Shown here piece by piece: positions 15,831 to 22,093 of a DNA stretch of 22,093 nucleotides; position 1 is the stretch's first letter, and every line of letters begins with the position of its first letter. Position numbers and translations under genes: made by a program. Source of the DNA: DAIUFH01 sp036844705 (GTDB taxonomy: Bacteria; Bacillota; Clostridia; Tissierellales; Tissierellaceae); contig DAIUFH010000034.1 in assembly GCA_036844705.1 (NCBI GenBank), positions 1 to 22,093 on the forward strand, written 5' to 3'. A model generated the notes under the pieces. It ran no database searches and was not told the DNA's origin. It saw only the letters and a list, made by a program, of their open reading frames with translations.

Positions 15831-15859
15831 TTATTACAGTTACTCTTATAGGTAATCAA
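15831..15859 (-). promoter_or_regulatory. Candidate promoter for ftcD
   Basis: On the minus strand: -35 TTGATT (15859-15854), 17-bp spacer, -10 TAATAA (15836-15831). The -10 is imperfect, and the leader to the ATG would be about 65 nt. Confidence 0.4.
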
Positions 15860-15935
15860 CATATAATGTACCTAAAAACTTATGAGGTGAATAAGGCGAA
15901 ATTGTAGATATGTCATATTATCCATAATCTACCTA

Positions 15936-15941
15936 TATAAT
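15936..15941 (+). promoter_or_regulatory. Candidate -10 for the polysaccharide deacetylase gene
   Basis: TATAAT lies 28 nt before the start codon. No good -35 is seen at the right distance. Two short inverted repeats lie nearby, GTAGAT/ATCTAC (15904-15932) and TAGGTA/TACCTA (15849-15874), and could be operators. Confidence 0.35.
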
Positions 15942-15968
15942 AGTTAAGAATAGGAAAGGTATGATGAT

Positions 15969-17342
15969 ATGAAAAAGAGGGTTGCAATAATATTTCTTAT
16001 AATTATTAGTATAGTATTTATAAGAATTTTCATAACGGATGAAACAAGTGACATAACAGTTTCCATGGGTGTAAACGATGATATATATACAATGGAATCA
16101 ATTATTCAATATGGAGACCATTTAGTAATAGGAGCTCATTATCCCGTTTTTGAGGATAGAAGCATAAATAAAGATATCTTGGATTTGATAAATAGAAATA
16201 TCAATAAGTTTAAAGATACCTTCTATAAAATTGGAATTCTTGATTCTATATATAAGTCTGAGCTAAACATTGATTATGAAGTACACAGTTCTCAGGATGA
16301 TATAATCAGTATTAAGTTTACAATAATTGAGAATATGTACTACTACGCACAACCAAAATTTCGTGTAGAAACTATTAACTATGACCATAAAAAAGATAAA
16401 AGAATACATTTAAACAATATATTTCGAGGTGACTACTTAGAAGAATTGCGGTCATATGTTTCAGACGATTCTATTAAATTCAACAAGGATAGTTTTTCAA
16501 ATTTCATTCTAAAAAATGATAGCATTGTGTTTTTCCTTGATAATGATGAAGATATTTTAAGAATCCCATATATAATGCTTAAGGAATATATTCGTCCTAA
16601 CTTTATGAATTTTGAGTCCATAGAAACCTATATGGCAAAAAAACCGATAGATATTGAAATAATCACCAGTGATGAAGTGGAAAATAATGAATCAATAAAA
16701 ACATCAACAGAGACATCAAGGGTAATATCACTTAAGAGACCTATGGTGGCGCTTACATTTGATGATGGTCCATATGCAAGGGCAACTATCCCTATATTAA
16801 ATACATTAAAGGAGCATAATGTAGTCGGAACCTTCTTTGTACTTGGTAATAGAGTTGAAATGCATAAGGATATTGTAAAGCGTATTGTAGATGAGGGAAA
16901 TGAAATAGGAAATCATACCTATAGTCATATTCAGTTGACTTCCCTACCTAAGGATAAGGTAAGATATCAGATTGATAAAACTCAAAAAGCTATATTATCT
17001 GTAACTGGGATAGAACCCAAAATCATGAGGCCCACCTATGGTTCCTATGACGATAAATTGAAGTCTACCATAAACATGCCTATGATTCTATGGTCAATAG
17101 ATCCAAAGGATTGGAAGGTTAAAGATGGGGAAAAAATTGCGAACCATGTTTTATCACAGGTTAAGGATGGAGATATTATACTCCTACATGACATGTTCGA
17201 AAGTACAACCGAAGCAGTAGATATCATCGTTCCAGGGCTATTGAACCGAGGCTTCCAGTTGGTCACAGTCAGTGAACTATATGAATATAAGGGAGAAGCA
17301 CTAAATGCCGGAAAGATTTACAACCATAAATATAGTAAGTAA
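15969..17342 (+). CDS. Membrane-anchored polysaccharide deacetylase, PdaC-like
   Basis: A 457-residue protein with an N-terminal membrane anchor (about 5-22) and no lipobox. An extracellular region (about 50-220) resembles the DUF3298/DUF4163 module of PdaC-type enzymes. The NodB deacetylase domain follows from about residue 259. Motif 1 is TFDDGP with Asp265 and Asp266, motif 2 is His316/His320 (NHTYSH), motif 3 is RPTYG, motif 4 is DPKDW, and motif 5 has His407 in LLHD. The metal and catalytic residues appear intact; RPTYG differs from the common RPPYG. It probably deacetylates cell-wall peptidoglycan or another N-acetylated polymer outside the membrane, which can give lysozyme resistance. 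AGGAAAGG (15952-15959) supports ATG 15969. Confidence 0.93.
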   Translation: MKKRVAIIFLIIISIVFIRIFITDETSDITVSMGVNDDIYTMESIIQYGDHLVIGAHYPVFEDRSINKDILDLINRNINKFKDTFYKIGILDSIYKSELNIDYEVHSSQDDIISIKFTIIENMYYYAQPKFRVETINYDHKKDKRIHLNNIFRGDYLEELRSYVSDDSIKFNKDSFSNFILKNDSIVFFLDNDEDILRIPYIMLKEYIRPNFMNFESIETYMAKKPIDIEIITSDEVENNESIKTSTETSRVISLKRPMVALTFDDGPYARATIPILNTLKEHNVVGTFFVLGNRVEMHKDIVKRIVDEGNEIGNHTYSHIQLTSLPKDKVRYQIDKTQKAILSVTGIEPKIMRPTYGSYDDKLKSTINMPMILWSIDPKDWKVKDGEKIANHVLSQVKDGDIILLHDMFESTTEAVDIIVPGLLNRGFQLVTVSELYEYKGEALNAGKIYNHKYSK

Positions 17343-17346
17343 GGGT

Positions 17347-17390
17347 AAAATGATAAAAGAGTAGATGAAACTCTTTTATCATTTTTTATT
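17347..17390 (+). terminator. Intrinsic terminator after the deacetylase gene
   Basis: A perfect stem, AAAATGATAAAAGAGT (17347-17362) with ACTCTTTTATCATTTT (17370-17385), encloses a 7-nt loop and is followed by a T-rich tail. It lies 4 nt after the stop codon and separates this gene from the next operon. Confidence 0.92.
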
Positions 17391-17404
17391 TAAACCATAG
17401 TTTA

Positions 17405-17433
17405 TTGACCTTTAAACTAGCTTAAAATATAAT
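17405..17433 (+). promoter_or_regulatory. Near-consensus promoter for the ABC-F/two-component operon
   Basis: TTGACC (17405-17410), 17-bp spacer, and a perfect TATAAT (17428-17433). The predicted start leaves a leader of only about 16 nt before ATG 17456, so no leader-peptide attenuation of the kind seen for some ABC-F resistance genes is visible. Confidence 0.85.
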
Positions 17434-17455
17434 TAACCATATACGGGGTGAGATA

Positions 17456-19339
17456 ATGATTGAATGTAGTATAAATAACCTAGTCAAATTCTATGGAGCA
17501 AACAAAATACTTGAAAATATTTCTTTTGATATACAAACTAAGGAACGTGTTGCACTTATCGGTCAAAATGGATGTGGTAAATCTACATTGATGAAGATTC
17601 TAGTGGGAATAGAGGAATATCAGGGTGGAACTATCAGCCTTAGAAAGGGCATAAAAGTCGGATATCTGGATCAGATATTTAAATGTCCTCCCAAAACTAC
17701 AGTTATGGATATATTGGAAAGCTCCTTTGATGATATTAAAGCTTTGAAATCTAAGTTAAAAGCAGAGGAAGATAAATTGAAGACTATGTCTAAGGATGAA
17801 TCAGAATCTCTTATGAACAGCTATGGCCTTCTTTTAGAAGAATATGAGCGCATGGGAGGATATGATATAGATACGGATATAAACAAGGTCTGTACTGGTC
17901 TAATGATTCCGGATAGCTTTAAAACCAAAGCCTTCAATATGTTAAGTGGCGGAGAAAAAACCAGAGTATTGTTAGCTAAGCTGCTATTAGAGCAGCCGGA
18001 TTTGCTCTTGCTAGATGAGCCTACAAATCATTTGGATATCAACTCAATAGTATGGCTGGAAGATTTCTTACTCAATTACAAAGGTACTGTATTTATGGTA
18101 TCCCACGACAGACAATTTTTAGATAAGGTAGCAAGTAGAATTATTGAGCTGGAGCCAAATATAGCAAATATATATGATGGAAATTACAGTGCTTATGTTG
18201 TAGAAAAAGAAAAGCGCTTTGAGATAGCATACAAAGCATATATAAACAATCAGCGTAAAATAGAACAGATGGAAAGACAGATAGAACGATATAGAATCTG
18301 GGGCGCAATGAGAGATAGTGAAAAGATGTATAAGCATGCCAAAGAGCTTGAAAAACGTCTTGATAAAATTGAGGTGGTAGACAAGCCCGATGCTGAAAAT
18401 GCTAAGCTTAAAATAAATACTGATAGTATCAGTAGATCTGGAAAAATTGTACTGGATATAGAAAATTTGAGCAAGACATTTGCCGAAAAGAATTTGTTCG
18501 ATGACTTATCGTTTACACTATTTTATCGCGATAAACTATGCATAATGGGTGAAAATGGAAGCGGGAAAACATCACTATTAAAAATTGTTCTAGGTGAAAT
18601 GCAGCCTGATAAGGGTAATATTAGAGTAGGTTCTAATGTAAGTATTGGGTATTTGCCTCAGAATGTAGTCTTTGAAGATGAGGATTTGTCTATATTAGAT
18701 TATTTCTCATCAAAGCATAAACTAACACAGTCGGAAGCTCGTAGAGAACTGGCTAAGATGTTATTTATCAGAGATGATGTATTCAAAAAAATCAAGTCTC
18801 TGTCAGGTGGTGAAAAATCAAGATTAAGACTAGCTTCACTAATTTTTGATAAGGTGAATTTGATGATTCTTGATGAACCTACAAATCATTTGGATATCGA
18901 TTCAAGAGAGGTACTTGAAGAAGCTTTGTCCGATTATGATGGTACTATTCTTTTTGTATCTCACGATAGGTATTTTGTAAATAAGCTGGCTACCAAGATA
19001 TTGATTATAGATGGTAATAAAACAAAATTTTATCCTTATGATTACAGGGATTATTTGGAAATAAAAAAGAGACTCGAAACAGATTTACCAATTGAGAAGG
19101 AAATAAAAACACCTAAAAAGCAATACGAAAAACCTGAAAGAAAGAAAAATAATGCATATAAAATAAGTAAATTGCAAGAGAAAATATCCGAGCTTGAAGA
19201 AAGCGTAGATAATATCACAAAGGATATGGAACAAAATAATGATAATGCAGAAAGATTGTATGAGCTTTATAACAAGAAGGAAGAATTAGAAAATGAACTC
19301 ATCGAAGCCTATGAAGAATTGGAGAGTTTAAAGAATTAA
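17456..19339 (+). CDS. ABC-F family ATPase (ribosome-associated)
   Basis: A 627-residue soluble protein with two ABC domains and no membrane segment, as in ABC-F proteins that bind the ribosomal E site (translation factors or antibiotic-target protectors). Domain 1 has Walker A GQNGCGKST with Lys42, then LSGGEKTR and LLLDEPTNHLD. The inter-domain arm is rich in charged residues (about 245-300). Domain 2 has Walker A GENGSGKTS with Lys371, then LSGGEKSR and ILDEPTNHLD. The C-terminal ~90 residues form a predicted coiled coil (ISKLQEKISELEESV and onward), as in YdiF-like members. GGGGTGAG at 17445-17452 supports ATG 17456. It is followed by the response-regulator gene after a 7-nt gap. Whether it protects against an antibiotic cannot be told. 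Confidence 0.93.
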   Translation: MIECSINNLVKFYGANKILENISFDIQTKERVALIGQNGCGKSTLMKILVGIEEYQGGTISLRKGIKVGYLDQIFKCPPKTTVMDILESSFDDIKALKSKLKAEEDKLKTMSKDESESLMNSYGLLLEEYERMGGYDIDTDINKVCTGLMIPDSFKTKAFNMLSGGEKTRVLLAKLLLEQPDLLLLDEPTNHLDINSIVWLEDFLLNYKGTVFMVSHDRQFLDKVASRIIELEPNIANIYDGNYSAYVVEKEKRFEIAYKAYINNQRKIEQMERQIERYRIWGAMRDSEKMYKHAKELEKRLDKIEVVDKPDAENAKLKINTDSISRSGKIVLDIENLSKTFAEKNLFDDLSFTLFYRDKLCIMGENGSGKTSLLKIVLGEMQPDKGNIRVGSNVSIGYLPQNVVFEDEDLSILDYFSSKHKLTQSEARRELAKMLFIRDDVFKKIKSLSGGEKSRLRLASLIFDKVNLMILDEPTNHLDIDSREVLEEALSDYDGTILFVSHDRYFVNKLATKILIIDGNKTKFYPYDYRDYLEIKKRLETDLPIEKEIKTPKKQYEKPERKKNNAYKISKLQEKISELEESVDNITKDMEQNNDNAERLYELYNKKEELENELIEAYEELESLKN

Positions 19340-19346
19340 AAATGAG

Positions 19347-20033
19347 GTGGTCTTAATAAATATTTTGATTGTAGATGATGAGAAATTAATAGTTAAAGGA
19401 TTAAAAAATAGCCTTGAACAACAAGGATACATAGTTTTTGCTGCCTATAATGGTGCAGATGCCCAAAGAATCATTAAAGAACAAGAGATAGATTTTATTA
19501 TTTTGGACTTAATGCTGCCCGACACCGATGGTATGTTGCTATGTAAAAAGATAAGAGAAAATTATAATATGCCTATTCTTATGCTGTCAGCTAAGGATGG
19601 AGACTACGACAAGATTTTAGGCTTTGAATTTGGCGCAGATGATTATATGACAAAACCATTTAACACTTTGGAATTGATAGCTAGAATTAAGGCCATAACT
19701 AATAGATCCAAAAGATTTCAAGATAATAGAAACAATAATTTATCAATTGGAAATTTAATAATAAATTTTAATGAAAGGAAGGTCTACATCAACAATAAAG
19801 AAATAGAGCTTACAGCGAAGGAATTTGATATGCTGTATCTAATGGCCAAAAGTGCTGGAAGGGTATATACAAGAGATGATATCTTTAAGCTTGTATGGGA
19901 AGAAGAAGCCTTTGATGTCAGAACAATTGATGTTCATATAAGGAATTTACGTGAAAAAATTGAAGATAATCCAAAGGAACCTGAGCTTATAATCACTAAA
20001 TGGGGAGTTGGTTATTATTTCAATAAGAGTTAA
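19347..20033 (+). CDS. OmpR/PhoB-family response regulator
   Basis: A 228-residue protein with a receiver domain and a C-terminal winged-helix DNA-binding domain. The receiver has the acidic pair DDE (10-12), phospho-acceptor Asp54 (FIILDLMLPD), MLSAK with the conserved Ser, and MTKPF with the conserved Lys. The DNA-binding region is recognised by LTAKEFDMLYLMAKSAG, RDDIFKLVWEEEAF and DVHIRNLREKIEDNP. The start is unusual: GTG 19347 sits inside the ribosome binding site GAGGTGG (19345-19350), while the position expected for ATG reads ATA (19356), followed by NILIVDDE. The true start is uncertain and the extra N-terminus may not be made. It probably acts with the adjoining kinase. Confidence 0.93.
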   Translation: MVLINILIVDDEKLIVKGLKNSLEQQGYIVFAAYNGADAQRIIKEQEIDFIILDLMLPDTDGMLLCKKIRENYNMPILMLSAKDGDYDKILGFEFGADDYMTKPFNTLELIARIKAITNRSKRFQDNRNNNLSIGNLIINFNERKVYINNKEIELTAKEFDMLYLMAKSAGRVYTRDDIFKLVWEEEAFDVRTIDVHIRNLREKIEDNPKEPELIITKWGVGYYFNKS

Positions 20034-20034
20034 G

Positions 20035-21384
20035 ATGTTAGTGACTTATAGTTTAATAATTATTCTTACCTTCTCTATTTTTGGAGTTGTAATCATAAAC
20101 AATTACAGAACTAGAAGCATTACAAATGAAGAAAATAGGTTGTTTCAAACCGCTAATATTGTAGCTGATACCTATAAAAGAAATCTGGATGATATCATTT
20201 ACGGCAGAATGCTGGTACGTAGCTATGCTAGTCAAGCAAATGCAAGGATTTTAATATTAGATGCGGAAAAAAACGTTGTGGTAGACAATTTCAATTCCTA
20301 CTTAAATAAAATCTTAAATAATGAAGAAATAAGAAGCAGTCTTCGAGGTATACCAAAATCAGGTATATATGGAGAAGTAATGCAGCTTACAGTTCCAATA
20401 AGGCTAAACACTGGACTTGAAAATGAAATTATCGGTGTGGTTCTCGTTTCTTCTTCTTTAAACTCAATAAATAATGATATTGAAGGTCTAAAGCAAGACA
20501 TCATCAGAATATCAGAGTTTGCCATATTGATAGCACTGATACTCACTGCTATAACAGCTACCAGTTTAACTAAGTCTTTAAGAATATTGACGATGGGAGT
20601 AAGGAAAATATCCTCAGGTCAGCTAGGCTATCAGATTGAAAGGGACGAAAAAGGAGATGTAGGTAAGCTGATTTCAACTTTTAATGACATGAGCATGAAA
20701 CTTAATCATATTGAAAAAAATAGAAAATCAGTAATAAACAGTATCTCACATGAATTAAAAACTCCATTAACATCAATAAACGCCCTTATTGATTCATTGT
20801 TAATAGGTAATAACTCAATTGACATCTACAATGAGTACCTAGAGGATATTAAAGGAGAAACTAACCGAATGGGAGAGTTAGTGAATTTTCTTATGAGTTC
20901 CATTAAGCTGGAAGAAATCAATTTAGATATAAAAAAGATCAATATTTCAGGGCTACTTAATGACACTATTAAATTTATTACACCTTATGCAAATAGCAAT
21001 AATGTAATAATTAAATCGGATTTAGATGAAAATATATATGTATATTGTGATGGAGATAAGATTAGAGAAGTATTTTTAAATCTAATCGAAAATGCTGTTA
21101 AATATAAGGATGATGACAAGGATTTTAATTATGTGGATATTTCTATTAAAAGACAACATAGTAAAATATTAGTGACAATAGAAGACAATGGATTGGGTAT
21201 AAATGAAGATAAATTAAAGAATATATTTAACAGAGGGTTTAGGGTACTAGAACATACACTTTCAGGTATAGAGGGGTATGGCATTGGACTATCTCTGGTT
21301 AAAAATATAATCGATAGGCATAATTGGACTATTACAGTCAATAGTACCCAAGGAGTTGGAAGTATATTTAGTATAGAGATTTGA
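20035..21384 (+). CDS. Membrane sensor histidine kinase
   Basis: A 449-residue sensor kinase with transmembrane segments at about 3-22 and 161-181, and an extracellular sensor domain between them (about 130 residues, with RILILDAEKNVVVDNF resembling small PAS/Cache folds). A HAMP linker follows, then the HisKA helix with the phospho-acceptor His239 (SHELKTP). The ATPase has N box NLIENAVKY, G1 EDNGLGI and G2 GYGIGLSLV. All key motifs are intact. ATG 20035 lies 1 nt after the regulator stop codon; a longer form from TTG 20008 would add MVIISIRVK, which resembles typical kinase N-termini, but its ribosome binding site is too close. The two forms cannot be distinguished here. Confidence 0.93.
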   Translation: MLVTYSLIIILTFSIFGVVIINNYRTRSITNEENRLFQTANIVADTYKRNLDDIIYGRMLVRSYASQANARILILDAEKNVVVDNFNSYLNKILNNEEIRSSLRGIPKSGIYGEVMQLTVPIRLNTGLENEIIGVVLVSSSLNSINNDIEGLKQDIIRISEFAILIALILTAITATSLTKSLRILTMGVRKISSGQLGYQIERDEKGDVGKLISTFNDMSMKLNHIEKNRKSVINSISHELKTPLTSINALIDSLLIGNNSIDIYNEYLEDIKGETNRMGELVNFLMSSIKLEEINLDIKKINISGLLNDTIKFITPYANSNNVIIKSDLDENIYVYCDGDKIREVFLNLIENAVKYKDDDKDFNYVDISIKRQHSKILVTIEDNGLGINEDKLKNIFNRGFRVLEHTLSGIEGYGIGLSLVKNIIDRHNWTITVNSTQGVGSIFSIEI

Positions 21385-21439
21385 TTTTAGAAAGAGTTCT
21401 ATATTTCTTCATACTTTCTTAACATTTCTTTATTTTTAT

Positions 21440-21467
21440 TTGAAATCTATGCTGTATACTGTTATTA
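21440..21467 (+). promoter_or_regulatory. Weak candidate promoter for the GerMN lipoprotein
   Basis: TTGAAA (21440-21445), 16-bp spacer, TTATTA (21462-21467). The -10 is poor. A separate TATACT lies at 21455-21460 with no matched -35. Read-through from the kinase gene is equally possible. Confidence 0.3.
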
Positions 21468-21485
21468 GGAAAGGAGATATGAATA

Positions 21486-22058
21486 ATGAAAAAGATAATA
21501 GCATTGCTAATGATATTTGTATTAACTATAAGTCTTGTAGCATGTAAAAAGGATGAGGTACCTCCTACAACAGATGATCCTGTAGTGGAAGAACCTGAGG
21601 ACAATGATGAAGTGGTGGATCCGACTCCAGATTCTGATTCTAAAGAGGTTGCTTTATATTTTGTTAGTGATAAATATATAGAAACAGGAGATGAGAGTTT
21701 AGAAAAGCTTGTTCCTGAATACAGAAAAATTGAACTTGGCGATTTTAGCTTAGAAGAAAGTATTGTAAAAGCTTTGATGGAAGGTCCAGAATCAGAAGGG
21801 GTATCTACAGTTATACCTTCATCTGCAAAGCTAATTGGAGTTGAAGTTGCTGATAAAACTGCATTTGTAAACTTTGCACGTGAAGGGATGTTTGGTGGAT
21901 CATTGGAGGAGACTTATACAATCAACCAAATAGTTGCAAGCTTAATCGAATTGGATACTGTTGACAGAGTTCAATTTTTAGTTGACGGTCAAAAAACAGA
22001 CTCACTAATGGGTCATTATGACCTTGAAGAACCATTTGATAAACCAATAAATCAATAG
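21486..22058 (+). CDS. GerMN-domain lipoprotein
   Basis: A 190-residue exported lipoprotein with a signal peptide ending LVAC (Cys20), and an acidic, Pro-rich linker (about 24-52). A single GerMN domain follows (about 55-180), recognised by the ESIVKALMEGP and AFVNFARE stretches, then TYTINQIVASLIELDTVDRVQFLVDGQ and LMGHYDLEEP. GerM in Bacillus has two such domains and acts in sporulation and germination; single-domain lipoproteins occur widely in Clostridia and are probably surface or spore-envelope proteins. AAAGGAG at 21470-21476 with a 9-nt gap fixes ATG 21486. The bases after the stop (22059-22093) hold nothing recognisable. Confidence 0.88.
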   Translation: MKKIIALLMIFVLTISLVACKKDEVPPTTDDPVVEEPEDNDEVVDPTPDSDSKEVALYFVSDKYIETGDESLEKLVPEYRKIELGDFSLEESIVKALMEGPESEGVSTVIPSSAKLIGVEVADKTAFVNFAREGMFGGSLEETYTINQIVASLIELDTVDRVQFLVDGQKTDSLMGHYDLEEPFDKPINQ

Positions 22059-22093
22059 AACAAGTAAGCTAAACCTAAAAAATGACGTGGGAA

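Noticed and set aside
21385..21425. Terminator after the histidine kinase gene
   Set aside because: AGAAAG and CTTTCT are too short and far apart for a convincing stem; no clear terminator is seen.

Overview
This is a low-GC, densely packed Gram-positive window. Its lipoprotein signal peptides, a GerMN-domain protein, an ABC-F ATPase, a QueT transporter with a preQ1-I riboswitch, and AGGAGG-type ribosome binding sites all fit an anaerobic, probably spore-forming member of the Clostridia. Tissierellales-like is my best guess, from gene content only. No rRNA, tRNA, CRISPR array, transposase or phage gene was seen.

Layout. (1) 1-5597, plus strand: a cobalamin riboswitch cut at its 5' end by the window edge, an intrinsic terminator at 270-299, then a five-gene operon. 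It encodes a lipid-anchored CbiK-type cobalt chelatase, a lipoprotein with two related beta-rich repeats, and a BtuF/BtuC/BtuD-type corrinoid ABC importer whose ATPase has an extra C-terminal domain. This block looks richer in GC than the rest. (2) 5661-6669, minus strand: azlCD, a branched-chain amino acid exporter with a good promoter. (3) 6817-7494: a CPBP (Abi) membrane protease. (4) 7561-8770: a preQ1-I riboswitch followed by a radical SAM protein that is probably queuine lyase QueL, then QueT. This reads as a queuine/preQ1 salvage operon. (5) 8978-11293: a Gate-domain membrane permease and an amidohydrolase of unknown substrate. (6) 11377-14571, minus strand: a SWIM/SNF2 helicase. (7) 14836-15759, minus strand: glutamate formimidoyltransferase. 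(8) 15969-17342: a polysaccharide deacetylase of the PdaC type. (9) 17456-21384: an operon of an ABC-F ATPase, an OmpR-type response regulator and a histidine kinase, driven by a near-consensus promoter. (10) 21486-22058: a GerMN lipoprotein.

Two copies of a dispersed palindromic element with AAACCCGAGAT...-type inverted ends lie at 8784-8859 and 14664-14793. The second is followed by five 7-bp tandem units. They look like small non-coding mobile repeats, and the first may also serve as the terminator of the queuine operon.

The parts most worth following up are the B12-controlled surface operon, with its exported chelatase, duplicated-domain lipoprotein and extended ATPase; the preQ1-controlled QueL/QueT pair; the Gate permease/amidohydrolase pair of unknown substrate; and the response regulator whose expected start codon reads ATA.
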